A DNA stretch of 64,000 bases from Rubrivivax sp. (lineage in GTDB: Bacteria; Pseudomonadota; Gammaproteobacteria; Burkholderiales; Burkholderiaceae_C). Position 1 is the first letter of the stretch; the number at the start of each line of letters is the position of its first letter. The translations under genes were made by a program, and so were the position numbers. The notes beneath the pieces were generated by a model that saw only the letters and a program-made list of their open reading frames with translations, had not been told where the DNA came from and did no database searches. The stretch covers positions 1 to 64,000 of the forward strand of contig JAEUPC010000156.1 of the NCBI GenBank assembly GCA_016789865.1. The letters are read 5' to 3'. Of the stretch, positions 1-7,914 are shown one piece after another.

Positions 1-420
1 CAGGCCCTTGAGCGTCATGTAGGCCGAGATGCCCATGAACACCAGCACCACCAGCGAGCGCAGGCTGCCGCCGCCCAGGCGCAGCAGGTTCTTGTTGGCG
101 CAGCCGCCGGCCAGCGTCATGCCCACGCCGAACAGCGCCCCGCCCACCAGCAGCGCCAGCCACGGCAGGCTGGCGCTGCGGCGGTAGATGCTGTGCGCGA
201 GGTTGACCTGCCCCGTGGCGTGCAGCGCGGTGGCGCCGATGATCGCCACCGCGACGGCCAGCACCCACATGCGGGCGCGGCCCCAGTGGCCCATGTTGAC
301 GATGTCGGACAGCGCGCCCATGGTGCAGAAGTTGGCGCGCTGAGCCACCGCACCGAAGGCCAGGCCGATGGCGAAGCCGCCCCACAGCACCGGGGCGGCA
401 AGGTCAGGGGTGGCGGCCAC
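1..420 (-). CDS. YeeE/YedE family (SoxT/TsuA-like) sulfur-compound transporter, N-terminal 140 residues
   Basis: This is a multi-pass inner-membrane protein of the YeeE/YedE family, whose characterised members import thiosulfate or related sulfur species. The visible part has the motif RANFCTMGALSD (about residues 23-34) and a second Gly/Cys motif AGGCANKNLLRLGGG, both typical of the family's cysteine-lined path. The GTG at 420 is taken as start because AAGGG lies a few bases upstream and the frame is closed by the preceding gene's stop; a TTG at 426 is the alternative. It is the third gene after tusA and the DsrE2-like gene, 18 bases downstream, so it is probably co-transcribed. Family members run to roughly 350-400 residues, so more than half of the gene lies outside the window. 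The substrate is inferred from context. Confidence 0.85.
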   Translation of the reverse strand, partial: MAATPDLAAPVLWGGFAIGLAFGAVAQRANFCTMGALSDIVNMGHWGRARMWVLAVAVAIIGATALHATGQVNLAHSIYRRSASLPWLALLVGGALFGVGMTLAGGCANKNLLRLGGGSLRSLVVLVFMGISAYMTLKGL

Positions 421-438
421 GGACAAGCCCTTCGCGCA

Positions 439-909
439 TCAGATGAACAGGCACACGTCGGACTCGCCGGCGAACTGCAGGAAGGTCGCCGCGCCGCCGT
501 ATTCGATGCCGTCGATGAAGTCGCTCTTGGTGAAATCGAACAGGTCCACCGTCATCTGGCAACCGATGAACTTGACCTCGGCTTCCAGGCACAGCGTGCG
601 CAGTTCCTCCAGCGAAGCCACGCCCTTCTTCTTGAGCTTGGCCTTCATCATGCTGGTGGCCATGGCCTCCATGCCCGGCAGCGCCGAGACGACCACCGGC
701 ATCGGCACGGGCATCGGCATCGCCGGGTTGGCCAGCGGGCTGATGGCGATGCCCGACAGGTCGCGGCGCAACAGCTGCAGGCCGTAGAAGGTGAAGAAGA
801 CCTGCACCTCCCAGCCCAGTGCGGCCGCCGTCGACGACAGGATCAGCGGCGGGTACGCCATGTCCAGCGCACCCTTGCTGGCGATGATCGCCATCTTCTT
901 GGCGGCCAT
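439..909 (-). CDS. DsrE/DsrF/DrsH-like (DsrE2) family protein
   Basis: This 156-residue protein belongs to the DsrE-like superfamily, in the DsrE2 group that accompanies TusA and YeeE/YedE genes in sulfur oxidisers. Members are thought to bind or relay persulfide sulfur. It begins with a beta strand and the KGALDMAYPPL segment typical of the group, contains a Met/Pro-rich hydrophobic stretch at residues 60-82, and has cysteines at 107, 117 (in FIGCQMT) and 153. Cys117 sits where the conserved cysteine of the family is expected. The gene lies 10 bases downstream of tusA and upstream of the transporter, an arrangement that suggests sulfur relay between cytoplasmic carriers. No reaction can be assigned from sequence alone. 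Confidence 0.85.
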   Translation of the reverse strand: MAAKKMAIIASKGALDMAYPPLILSSTAAALGWEVQVFFTFYGLQLLRRDLSGIAISPLANPAMPMPVPMPVVVSALPGMEAMATSMMKAKLKKKGVASLEELRTLCLEAEVKFIGCQMTVDLFDFTKSDFIDGIEYGGAATFLQFAGESDVCLFI

Positions 910-919
910 GGTGTGCTCC

Positions 920-1147
920 TCAGCCTTTCTTGATCATGAACACGTACTTGCCGCCTTCCTGGCCGGAAGACAGCAGCGCGTGGCCGGTCTGCTCGGTGAA
1001 GGCGGCCATGTCGGCCACCGAGCCGGGGTCGGTGGCCACCACCTTGAGCACCTGGCCGCTTTGCATGTCGGCCAGCGACTTCTTCGTCTTCACGATGGGC
1101 AGCGGGCACGCCAGGCCAGAGGCGTCGAATTCCTTGTCGAAGTTCAT
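920..1147 (-). CDS. tusA: TusA-family sulfur carrier protein
   Basis: This 75-residue sulfur-relay protein carries the hallmark ACPLPIVK motif with the persulfide-accepting cysteine at residue 14, followed by the usual beta-alpha-beta fold ending in KYVFMIKKG. The start at 1147 is preceded by AGGAGA at a proper distance. A much longer frame runs upstream but has no family similarity. In sulfur-oxidising bacteria TusA passes sulfane sulfur between DsrE-type proteins and the oxidation machinery. Here it leads a tusA-dsrE2-yeeE operon and faces a second, plus-strand sulfur gene set across about 280 bases. TusA also acts in tRNA thiolation and molybdenum cofactor work; the neighbours favour sulfur oxidation or assimilation here. 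Confidence 0.93.
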   Translation of the reverse strand: MNFDKEFDASGLACPLPIVKTKKSLADMQSGQVLKVVATDPGSVADMAAFTEQTGHALLSSGQEGGKYVFMIKKG

Positions 1148-1431
1148 GCAGCAGATCTCCTGTGCGCAATGGGTGCGCATGGGTGCGCGGGGCGCGCGTG
1201 AGGGGGTGTCGCCTCGATGGCGAAGGCCGGTGATTAGCGGGCCTGCGCCTGTATAGCGTCTATTCCCGCGACGGGTGATGAGCCGTAGCCCTTCCGGGTA
1301 GTATGGTCTTCCCGGCGCAGGGCTTCGCCGCAGTGCCAACGCCCCTTGCCACGCGGCATCATCGGCGCGTCGCGTGCACGGAGGTGCGGCGCGGCACCTG
1401 CCGGTTGGTCGAACAGCGAGGAGACCACGCG
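1148..1431. promoter_or_regulatory. Divergent promoter region of the sulfur module
   Basis: This 284-base gap separates the minus-strand tusA operon from the plus-strand DsrE/cytochrome genes, so it should hold two outward promoters. I can see weak -10-like elements (TAGTAT near 1300 on the plus strand) and a small inverted repeat, ATAG-CGT-CTAT at 1253-1263, that could be an operator half-site pair. Neither is strong enough to call a specific regulator. A GAGGAG ribosome binding site lies just upstream of the ATG at 1432. Confidence 0.35.
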
Positions 1432-1845
1432 ATGAAGCTGCGATCCGTTCCCCTGGCCCTTTCCCTGGTTCTGGCCATGTCGTTCGCCTCGGCGCAGGAC
1501 GCGGTCGTCTACCACATCGACGACCACAAGTCGCAGGGCACCAAGGGCCTGCGCAACATCCGCAACCACCTCGACGTCGACCCGGCGGCACGCATCACGG
1601 TGGTGACACACGCCAACGGCGTGGACTTCCTGATGGAAGGTGCCAAGGACGCCGCCGGCAGCGACTTCGCCGGCCCGGTGGCCGCGCTGGTGGCGCGAGG
1701 CGTCAAGTTCGAGGTGTGCGAGATCACGCTGAAGAACCGCAGCCTCAAGCGCGAGCAGTTCCTGCAGGAGGCGAGCTTCACGCCCTCTGGGGTGGTGCGC
1801 ATCGCCAAGCTGCAAAAGCAGGGCGCGGCCTACATCAAGCCCTGA
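1432..1845 (+). CDS. Secreted DsrE family protein
   Basis: This 137-residue DsrE-superfamily protein has a clear Sec signal peptide (residues 1-21, MKLRSVPLAL then ASA-Q), so it should work in the periplasm. The mature part reads as a Rossmann-like DsrE domain with one cysteine at residue 96 in KFEVCEITLKN, where family members keep a conserved Cys. The start at 1432 was chosen because GAGGAG precedes it and because the signal peptide begins there; an earlier in-frame ATG lacks both. Four bases separate it from the diheme cytochrome gene, so the two are an operon. It may carry or sense sulfane sulfur in the periplasm next to sulfide oxidation, but the role is inferred from context. Confidence 0.82.
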   Translation: MKLRSVPLALSLVLAMSFASAQDAVVYHIDDHKSQGTKGLRNIRNHLDVDPAARITVVTHANGVDFLMEGAKDAAGSDFAGPVAALVARGVKFEVCEITLKNRSLKREQFLQEASFTPSGVVRIAKLQKQGAAYIKP

Positions 1846-1849
1846 GGCC

Positions 1850-2488
1850 ATGGCACGAAGCCGCGCGCGGTGCGGGTGGTTCGTCGCTGCAGCGGCCTTC
1901 GTTGCTGTCGCTGCCGGTGGGGCGAGCCCGAAGGCCCTGGCCCAGGCCGCCCCCGGTGCCGCACGCGCGCAGGAAATCGTCGGCGGCAAGTGCTTCATCT
2001 GCCATGGCGCCGACGGCGAGAGCTCGAGCCCCGTGTTCCCGCGGCTGGCCGGCCAGCATGGCGGCTACGTCGCCCGCCAGCTGGCCGACTACAAGAGCGG
2101 CCGGCGCAAGAGCAGCGCGATGCAGCCGATGGTCGACGACCTGGGCGAGGCCGACTTCAAGCTGCTCGGCGCGTACTTCGAGTCGCGGCCCGTGCACGCG
2201 CACAAGGTGGAAGATGCCGAGCTCGCGGTGGTGGGCCGCTTCATCTACCAGCGCGGCAACCCCTACTCGGGCGTGGCCGCCTGCGCCGGCTGCCACGGGC
2301 CGCAGGGCCACGGCACCGAGGCGCTGCCCCGGCTGGCGGGCCAGCACGCCATCTACACCGAGAACCAGCTCAAGCAGTTCGGCAAGCGCGAGCGCACCAA
2401 CGACAGCGCCGTGATGCAGGCCGTGGCAAGCAAGCTCACCGAGCTCGAGATGAAGGCCGTGGCGGCCTACATCAGCGGCTTGAAGTGA
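1850..2488 (+). CDS. Diheme c-type cytochrome, cytochrome c4 / FccA-like
   Basis: The protein has 212 residues: a signal peptide (1-31), then two class I cytochrome c domains, each with a heme attachment site: CFICH at 48-52 and CAGCH at 145-149. The domains repeat the phrase PRLAGQH after each heme site, typical of cytochrome c4 and of the diheme FccA subunit of flavocytochrome c. Methionine ligands are likely M91 or M94 and M189. It probably shuttles electrons in the periplasm from sulfur oxidation to a terminal oxidase. It is downstream of the secreted DsrE gene and convergent with the flavoprotein gene 43 bases away. Whether it is the physiological partner of that flavoprotein, rather than the monoheme protein at 3845, cannot be decided from sequence. 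Confidence 0.88.
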   Translation: MARSRARCGWFVAAAAFVAVAAGGASPKALAQAAPGAARAQEIVGGKCFICHGADGESSSPVFPRLAGQHGGYVARQLADYKSGRRKSSAMQPMVDDLGEADFKLLGAYFESRPVHAHKVEDAELAVVGRFIYQRGNPYSGVAACAGCHGPQGHGTEALPRLAGQHAIYTENQLKQFGKRERTNDSAVMQAVASKLTELEMKAVAAYISGLK

Positions 2489-2531
2489 CCCCCGGCCCCG
2501 GTGTCGGCCGGCGCCGAGGGTGGCCGGTGGT

Positions 2532-3830
2532 TCACACCGCCAGCATGTCGCCCCAGATGTTCTCGGCCCAGCTCAGCGCGTAGCGGCCCTCGATCTGGTT
2601 GGCCCCGGCGCTCAGGCCGCCGGAGCCCGGCACGGTCTTGAAGGTCTTGTCGCCGCCGTCGTACTGGTGGACGCTCGCCACATGCACCACGTCGCGCGCG
2701 GTGACGAAGCTGTAGCAGGTGTTCATGACCACCGGCGTGGTGTTCACCGCCTCGCCCTTGAGCAGCGCGATGACGGCGGCCGCCGCCACCTTGGCGTGCT
2801 GGTTGGCCATGTGGCCGCTCTTGGGCATGGCCGGCGCCGACAGCGTGCTGTCGCCGAGCACGTGGATGCCCGGCGCCGCGGTGGACTCCAGCGTCAGCCA
2901 GTTCACCGTGGCCCAGCGCGCGTTGGCGTTGAGCAGCCCCGCGGCACGCGCGAGGTCGCCTCCGCGGTGCGGCGGGATGACGTTGAGCACATCGGCCTTC
3001 ACGTCCTCGAACTCCAGCTTGGCGGTGGTGCCGCTGACCTCGCGCAGCACGGCGTTGGCCTTGTATTCGACGATGCCGGCGTAATGGTCGGCCCAGGCCT
3101 TGCGGAACAGGCCCGCCTTGCTGGTGATGTCCGGGTTGGCGTCCAGCACGATGACCTTGGAGCGCGGCTTGGCCACCTTCAGGTAGCTGGCCACCATGCA
3201 GGCGCGCTCGTAGGGGCCGGGCGGGCAGCGGTACGGGGCCAGCGGGATGCTCATCGCGAACACGCCCCCGTCGGGCATCGCTTCGAGCTGGCGGCGCAGT
3301 GCCACCGTCTGCGGCCCGGCCTTCCAGCTGTGCAGCACGCGGCCGCTGTCCAGCGCCGCCTGCAGGCCGCCGATGCCTTCGGTCATGAAGTCGACGCCCG
3401 GGGAGAGGATCAGGCGGTCGTAGGCGAATTCGCCGGCGCTCGTGCGCACCTTCTTGCCGGCGACATCGATGGCGCTGACCTCGGCCTGCACGACCTTCAC
3501 GCCGATCGCCTTCAAGCCTTCGTAGCCGCGCGTCACATCGGCGATCTGCTTGTGGCCGCCGAGCACCAGGTTGCTGATCGGGCACGAGACGAAGCTGGCG
3601 TTGCGCTCGATCAGCGTGACGTCGACGTTGCCGCCCCACAGGCGCAGGTAGCGCGCCGCGGTGCTGCCGCCGAAGCCGCCGCCGACGACGACGACGCGGC
3701 CGATCGACGGGCCGCCCGCCGAGGTGGCGCAGCCGGCCAGGCCGGCCAGCGCCAGGCCGCCCACCGTGGCCGCGCCCGCGCCGATCACGCGGCGCCGCGA
3801 AAGTCCTTGCTGCTGAATCTGCTTGCTCAT
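2532..3830 (-). CDS. fccB: Flavocytochrome c sulfide dehydrogenase flavoprotein subunit (FccB/SoxF type)
   Basis: This 432-residue periplasmic FAD protein of the disulfide reductase superfamily would oxidise sulfide to sulfane sulfur and pass electrons to a cytochrome c. The N-terminus has a twin-arginine signal (SRRRVIG at 11-17) followed by a hydrophobic stretch and LAGC at 31-34. The FAD-binding VVVGGGFGG (47-55), the cysteine in SCPISN (Cys83) and the NTCYSFV segment near residue 360 match FCSD family members, as does the YRCPPGPYERA loop. The start at 3830 was chosen by the signal peptide; the frame is open far upstream but without similarity. It lies 14 bases downstream of a monoheme cytochrome gene, giving an fccAB-like operon. 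SoxF-type proteins share this architecture, so the exact substrate is uncertain. Confidence 0.9.
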   Translation of the reverse strand: MSKQIQQQGLSRRRVIGAGAATVGGLALAGLAGCATSAGGPSIGRVVVVGGGFGGSTAARYLRLWGGNVDVTLIERNASFVSCPISNLVLGGHKQIADVTRGYEGLKAIGVKVVQAEVSAIDVAGKKVRTSAGEFAYDRLILSPGVDFMTEGIGGLQAALDSGRVLHSWKAGPQTVALRRQLEAMPDGGVFAMSIPLAPYRCPPGPYERACMVASYLKVAKPRSKVIVLDANPDITSKAGLFRKAWADHYAGIVEYKANAVLREVSGTTAKLEFEDVKADVLNVIPPHRGGDLARAAGLLNANARWATVNWLTLESTAAPGIHVLGDSTLSAPAMPKSGHMANQHAKVAAAAVIALLKGEAVNTTPVVMNTCYSFVTARDVVHVASVHQYDGGDKTFKTVPGSGGLSAGANQIEGRYALSWAENIWGDMLAV

Positions 3831-3844
3831 GATGGGTCGCCTCC

Positions 3845-4162
3845 TCACTTGCCTGCCGGCTTCTGCGCCGCGAAGTAACCGGCGATCATCGCGATCTGCG
3901 CCTCGGTGTAGCCCTTGGCGATCTGGTGCATGATGGTCGCGGGCTGATTGCCGTTCCTGAAGTCGCTCATCATCGCGACGATCTTGTCGGCGCCGACGCC
4001 GGCCAGCGGCTTCATGTCGCCGCGCGCGTTGCCGTTGGTGCCATGGCAGTTGGCGCAGGTGGCGGCGAGATTGCGTGCCAGCGTGGTGTCTTGGGCCAGG
4101 GCCGGTGGCGCCGTCAGCGTGGCGAGCGCCGCGGCGGCGGCAGCAGGCAGGATTCGCTTCAT
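3845..4162 (-). CDS. Monoheme class I cytochrome c, probable electron acceptor of the flavoprotein
   Basis: This is a 105-residue periplasmic cytochrome: signal peptide to about residue 23 (ALA-Q), heme site CANCH at 36-40, then a short helical domain with methionines in KIVAMMSDF and IAMIAGYF as candidate axial ligands. The size and the ATCANCHGTNG start resemble the small cytochrome subunit paired with FCSD flavoproteins (FccA of the monoheme type, or SoxE-like). It is the first gene of the pair, directly upstream of the flavoprotein. The ATG at 4162 has GAGGAG just upstream. Confidence 0.88.
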   Translation of the reverse strand: MKRILPAAAAAALATLTAPPALAQDTTLARNLAATCANCHGTNGNARGDMKPLAGVGADKIVAMMSDFRNGNQPATIMHQIAKGYTEAQIAMIAGYFAAQKPAGK

Positions 4163-4348
4163 CGGTTCTCCTCGTGGTGTGCACAGCGGGTTGATCAGGG
4201 AACGCCTGCCGCTGCGACGGCCTGGTTCGAAGGCAGACCGGCGCTGCAGCGCGGCCCGCAGTGTGACGCCCGGGGCGCCCCTTGGGAATATTCCTTTCGG
4301 AGTGCCCGCAACGCCGGGCCGGCCGGCGCGCCCCGGTCCGCCGGGCGC

Positions 4349-4906
4349 TCAGATGCGGCCTGCGGGCGCGAAGCCGAACACCGGCACCAGCAACGACGTC
4401 GGGAAGGTCGCGATCGCGTCGTCGTGCGCTGCAGCGGCGTCGTTGTACAGCCGCCGCGCGAAGCTCAGCCGCTCGCTGCCTTCGCTCCAGGCCGCGCGCG
4501 CGGCACCCACCGTTGCTGCGGCCGCCTCGTCGGAAAGCGCGTTGGCGTGGCCGTCGGCCAGCGCGAAGACGCGCGCCGCGGCCGCGCCGAGGCGGCTCTC
4601 GCCCTCGGTCCAGGCCAGCGCGTTGGCCGCCAGCAGCGGCCGGGCGGACATCCCGCCGGCCGCCCGCGCCGACTGCGCCTGCGCCGCCCACAGCGCGTCC
4701 AGCGCGCCTTGCTCGGCGGCCAGCGGCCCGCGCAAGGCGCCCAGCAACTGCTCAGTGCCTTCGCCGCGCCGGCGCTGCGCCTCGTCGGCCTGCGACCAGG
4801 CGCCGGCCACGGCGTTGCGCAGCGCGACCAGGCGGTTGTAGGCGCCGAGCACCCAGAACCCGAGCACCGCGACGACCGCGGCAGCCATCCACAGCGCACT
4901 GGTCAC
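4349..4906 (-). CDS. LemA family-like membrane protein
   Basis: A 185-residue protein with one N-terminal membrane helix (about 4-22) followed directly by YNRLVALRNAV, the usual LemA entry into a long helical cytoplasmic or periplasmic domain. The C-terminal part has RLYNDAAAAHDDAIATFPTSLL, corresponding to the conserved RxYN...FP region of LemA proteins. The middle is Ala-rich and poorly conserved. LemA proteins have no settled enzymatic function. It is 55 bases downstream of proA on the same strand, with no evident functional link. Confidence 0.75.
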   Translation of the reverse strand: MTSALWMAAAVVAVLGFWVLGAYNRLVALRNAVAGAWSQADEAQRRRGEGTEQLLGALRGPLAAEQGALDALWAAQAQSARAAGGMSARPLLAANALAWTEGESRLGAAAARVFALADGHANALSDEAAAATVGAARAAWSEGSERLSFARRLYNDAAAAHDDAIATFPTSLLVPVFGFAPAGRI

Positions 4907-4961
4907 TCGCCCTTGTCCTCCCGTTGCGGCGCAACCGCCAGCGGCCCGGTTGCCGGGGGCC

Positions 4962-6236
4962 TCAGCCGCGCACTTCGCCCTGGCCCAGTACCACCCACTT
5001 CAAGGACGTCAGCCCTTCCAGCCCCACCGGCCCGCGCGCATGGAACTTGTCGGTACTGATGCCGATCTCGGCGCCCAGGCCGTACTCGAAACCGTCGGCA
5101 AAACGCGTGCTGGCGTTGACCATCACGCTGGCCGAATCCACCTCGCGCAGGAAGCGCATCGCGTTCGGGTGGTTCGTGGTCAGGATGGCATCGGTGTGGT
5201 GCGAGCCGTGGCGCTCGATGTGTGCGATGGCTTCGTCCAGCGAATCGACGACCTTGATGCTGATGATGGGCGCGAGGTATTCCTCGGCCCAGTCGGCCTC
5301 GGTGGCCGGCACCACCTTCGGCAAGCCGGCCAGCGCCGCCGCCGCGCGCGGGCAGCCGCGCATCTCCACGCCCTTGGCGGCGAACACCGCGCCGATGCGC
5401 GGCAGGAACGCCGCCGCCTGCGCGGCATGCACGAGCAGCGACTCGGCGGCGTTGCAGGGGCTGTACTTCTGCGTCTTGGCGTTGTCGGTGACCCTCACCG
5501 CCAGCTCCAGGTCGACCTCGGCGTCGACGTACACATGGCAGTTGCCATCCAGGTGCTTGATGACCGGCACGCGGGCCTCGCGGCTGATGCGCTCGATGAG
5601 GCTCTTGCCGCCGCGCGGGATGATCACGTCCACGCTTTCGGGCATGGCGATCAGCCGGCCGACGGCCTCGCGATCGGTGGTCTCCACGAGCTGCACGCCC
5701 TCGGCCGGCAGGCCGGCCTCCGCGAGCGCCGCCTGCACCAGCCGGGCCAGCGCGAGATTGGAGCCGAAGGCCTCCGAGCCGCCGCGCAGGATGCAGGCGT
5801 TGCCGCTCTTGATGGCCAGCGAGGCCGCCTCGATCGTCACGTTCGGCCGGCTCTCGTAGATCATGCCGAACACGCCCAGCGGCACGCGCATCTGGCCGAC
5901 GCTGATGCCGCTGGGGCGGCGCTTGACGCCGGTGATCTCGCCCACCGGGTCGGGCATCGCGGCCAGCTGCTCGCAGCCCTCGGCCACGGTGTCGATGATC
6001 TTGGGCGTGAGGCGCAGGCGATCCACCAGCGGCGCGGCCAGGCCCGCGGCCTCGGCGGCCTGCACGTCGGGCGCGTTGGCCGCTTGCAGCTCTGCCTTCG
6101 CGGCGCTCAGCCGGCGTGCCAGCGCCAGCAAGGCGCGGTCTTTGGAAGCTGTGGGCGCGGCCGCCATCGCGCGTGATGCGGCACGCGCAGCCGCGCCGAC
6201 ATGGGCCATGTAGGCGGGGATGTCGGTGGGGGTCAT
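4962..6236 (-). CDS. proA: Gamma-glutamyl phosphate reductase
   Basis: Second enzyme of proline synthesis: it reduces gamma-glutamyl phosphate with NADPH to glutamate semialdehyde in the cytoplasm. The 424-residue length fits the family. Visible signatures include [37 protein letters not shown], the catalytic cysteine in [11 protein letters not shown] (about residue 259), and the C-terminal [23 protein letters not shown] split across family blocks. The start MTPTDIP at 6236 fits related proteins; a longer frame to 6356 lacks similarity. The partner gene proB is not in the window, while proC lies 19 kb away. Confidence 0.96.
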   Translation of the reverse strand: MTPTDIPAYMAHVGAAARAASRAMAAAPTASKDRALLALARRLSAAKAELQAANAPDVQAAEAAGLAAPLVDRLRLTPKIIDTVAEGCEQLAAMPDPVGEITGVKRRPSGISVGQMRVPLGVFGMIYESRPNVTIEAASLAIKSGNACILRGGSEAFGSNLALARLVQAALAEAGLPAEGVQLVETTDREAVGRLIAMPESVDVIIPRGGKSLIERISREARVPVIKHLDGNCHVYVDAEVDLELAVRVTDNAKTQKYSPCNAAESLLVHAAQAAAFLPRIGAVFAAKGVEMRGCPRAAAALAGLPKVVPATEADWAEEYLAPIISIKVVDSLDEAIAHIERHGSHHTDAILTTNHPNAMRFLREVDSASVMVNASTRFADGFEYGLGAEIGISTDKFHARGPVGLEGLTSLKWVVLGQGEVRG

Positions 6237-6472
6237 GGCCGCGATTGTCCGGCAGGTGCGGCGCCGGGCGCGAAGGCCCCGGATCACGAGGCCCGGGCCG
6301 CGGCACCTTCGGGCGGAGCGCGCAGGCAAAGCTCGGCGGCGACGGGTCGCGTTCAATCGCGCTGAACTCGATGCACTCCCGAGGTCCGCACCAACCTCCC
6401 CGACCAGACACGTCGGCAGCCGGCCGGCCCACTGGAGGCCGACCGAACCAGGCCCGCGTGTCAGTCAGCCCG

Positions 6473-7615
6473 TCAGCGCAGGTGCCGCCGCCGCGCCTTC
6501 ACCGCCGCCGCCAGCTCGCGCAGCACCTCCACCGAGTCGTCCCAGCCGATGCAGGCATCGGTGATGCTCTTGCCGTATTCGAGCTTGCTCGGGTCGTCCT
6601 TGCCCGGGCTGAACTTCTGCGCGCCGGCGTGCAGGTGGCTTTCCACCATCACGCCGAAGATGCAGCGCGTGCCGCTGGCCAGCTGCGCGCCGAGGTCGCG
6701 CACGACGTCGATCTGGCGCTGGTGCTGCTTCTCGCTGTTGGCGTGGCTGGCGTCGATCATCAGGCGGCACTCCAGCCTGGCCGCCTCGATCTCCTTGCAC
6801 GCCGAGGCCACGCTGGCCGCGTCGTAGTTGGGCGCCTTGCCGCCGCGCAGGATGATGTGGCAGTCCTTGTTGCCCTTGGTCTCGACGATGGCGACCTGGC
6901 CGTTCTTGTGCACCGACAGGAAATGGTGCGGGCGCGCCGCAGCCTGCAGCGCGTCGATGGCGATCTTGATGTTGCCGTCGGTGCCGTTCTTGAAACCGAT
7001 CGGCGCCGACAGCCCCGAGGCGAGCTCTCGGTGCACCTGGCTCTCGGTGGTGCGCGCGCCGATCGCACCCCAGGCGATCATGTCGCCGATGTACTGCGGG
7101 CTGATGGTGTCGAGGAACTCGCTGCCCGCGGGCACGCCGAGCCGGTTGATGTCCACCAGCAGCTGGCGCGCGATGCGCAGGCCCTCGTGGATGCGGTAGC
7201 TCTCGTCGAGATAGGGGTCGTTGATCAGGCCCTTCCAGCCCACCGTGGTGCGCGGCTTCTCGAAGTACACGCGCATCACCACCTCCAGGTCGGCCGCATG
7301 CTTGTCGCGCTCGGTCTTCAGGCGGCGTGCGTACTCCAGCGCCGCCGCGGGGTCGTGGATCGAACACGGGCCGATGATGACCAGCAGCCGGTCGTCCTCG
7401 CGGTTCATGATGCGGCGGATGTGGCCGCGCGTGTTGCCGATCAGCGCTTCCACCGGCGTGCCGGCAATCGGGAAGAAGCGGATCAGGTGTTCGGGCGGCG
7501 GCAGCGGCATGACGTCACGGATGCGTTGATCGTCGGTCTGGCTCGTCTTCTCGGAAAGCGAGAGACGGTCGGTGAGACGTTCGCGATCGTCCGGATAGCT
7601 GGCCTTGGCGTTCAT
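6473..7615 (-). CDS. aroG: 3-deoxy-7-phosphoheptulonate synthase (DAHP synthase, class I)
   Basis: First enzyme of the shikimate pathway, condensing phosphoenolpyruvate and erythrose 4-phosphate. The 380-residue protein belongs to the AroF/G/H class: LVIIGPCSIHD near residue 82, RVYFEKPRTTVGWKGLINDP, FLDTISPQYIGD, HFLSVHKNGQVAIVETKGN, and LMIDASHANSEKQ carry the PEP- and metal-binding residues. The ATG at 7615 is preceded by CAGGAG. The gene sits behind a leader region with an aromatic-rich leader peptide and an intrinsic terminator (7683-7805), so expression is very likely set by attenuation in response to charged Tyr, Phe or Trp tRNA. Which of the three feedback types it is cannot be read safely from sequence. 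Confidence 0.96.
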   Translation of the reverse strand: MNAKASYPDDRERLTDRLSLSEKTSQTDDQRIRDVMPLPPPEHLIRFFPIAGTPVEALIGNTRGHIRRIMNREDDRLLVIIGPCSIHDPAAALEYARRLKTERDKHAADLEVVMRVYFEKPRTTVGWKGLINDPYLDESYRIHEGLRIARQLLVDINRLGVPAGSEFLDTISPQYIGDMIAWGAIGARTTESQVHRELASGLSAPIGFKNGTDGNIKIAIDALQAAARPHHFLSVHKNGQVAIVETKGNKDCHIILRGGKAPNYDAASVASACKEIEAARLECRLMIDASHANSEKQHQRQIDVVRDLGAQLASGTRCIFGVMVESHLHAGAQKFSPGKDDPSKLEYGKSITDACIGWDDSVEVLRELAAAVKARRRHLR

Positions 7616-7682
7616 GCTCGTGGGCTCCTGGCAGGGGCTGATTCGTTGTCTGATGGGGTCCGTCGTGGTGCGTGCGGGCAAG

Positions 7683-7709
7683 AAAAAACCGCCGGGGTTG
7701 CCGGCGGTT
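7683..7709 (-). terminator. Intrinsic terminator of the aroG attenuator
   Basis: On the minus strand a nine-base-pair stem, AACCGCCGG with CCGGCGGTT around a five-base loop, runs straight into a T tract. It lies 30 bases after the leader-peptide stop and 67 bases before the aroG start. Its 5' arm can pair instead with CCGGCGG at 7754-7760 inside the leader-peptide coding sequence, which would form an antiterminator. Confidence 0.85.
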
Positions 7710-7739
7710 CGTTCTGGGTGCTCTCTTCGCTTTGCGCGT

Positions 7740-7805
7740 TCAGGCCTCTCCAGCCGCCGGGTGGGGCGAGATCCAAAAGTACGCAAAGTAGCGGGCGCGA
7801 CGCAT
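7740..7805 (-). CDS. aroG leader peptide, 21 residues with a Tyr-Phe-Ala-Tyr-Phe-Trp run
   Basis: A 22-codon reading frame from ATG at 7805 to TGA at 7740-7742 encodes Tyr6, Phe7, Ala8, Tyr9, Phe10 and Trp11: five aromatic residues in six codons. The peptide is followed 30 bases on by the attenuator terminator and then by aroG, which makes the first enzyme of aromatic amino acid synthesis. A ribosome stalled at codons 6-11 would leave CCGGCGG (codons 16-18) free to pair with the terminator's 5' arm and keep transcription going; a ribosome finishing at the stop codon would cover it. CTTTGCG (codons 6-8) also matches CGCAAAG just after the stop, a possible alternative hairpin. No ribosome binding site is visible, and a -10-like hexamer lies 8 bases upstream, so translation may start on a leaderless transcript. 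Confidence 0.85.
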   Translation of the reverse strand: MRRARYFAYFWISPHPAAGEA

Positions 7806-7813
7806 GGGGGCGC

Positions 7814-7841
7814 AATGTAGCACGGGATCGCGGCGGCACAA
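7814..7841 (-). promoter_or_regulatory. Putative promoter of the aroG leader
   Basis: Minus-strand TTGTGC (7836-7841) and TACATT (7814-7819) are spaced by 16 bases and resemble -35 and -10 elements of a housekeeping promoter. Transcription would begin within one or two bases of the leader peptide ATG at 7805. This is read by eye and rests on position as much as on the match. Confidence 0.5.
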
Positions 7842-7863
7842 GCGGCGTGCGGGGCGCGCATGC

Positions 7864-7900
7864 GTCTGCGTGCCTGCGTGCCTGCGTGCCTGCGTGCCCG
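7864..7900. repeat. Short tandem repeat of an eight-base unit (TGCGTGCC)
   Basis: About four imperfect copies of an eight-base unit alternate TGCG and TGCC between the end of the histidine kinase gene and the aroG leader promoter. It lies upstream of the aroG -35 element and could vary in copy number by slippage. Confidence 0.7.
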
Positions 7901-7914
7901 CAGGCGGGCGTGCT

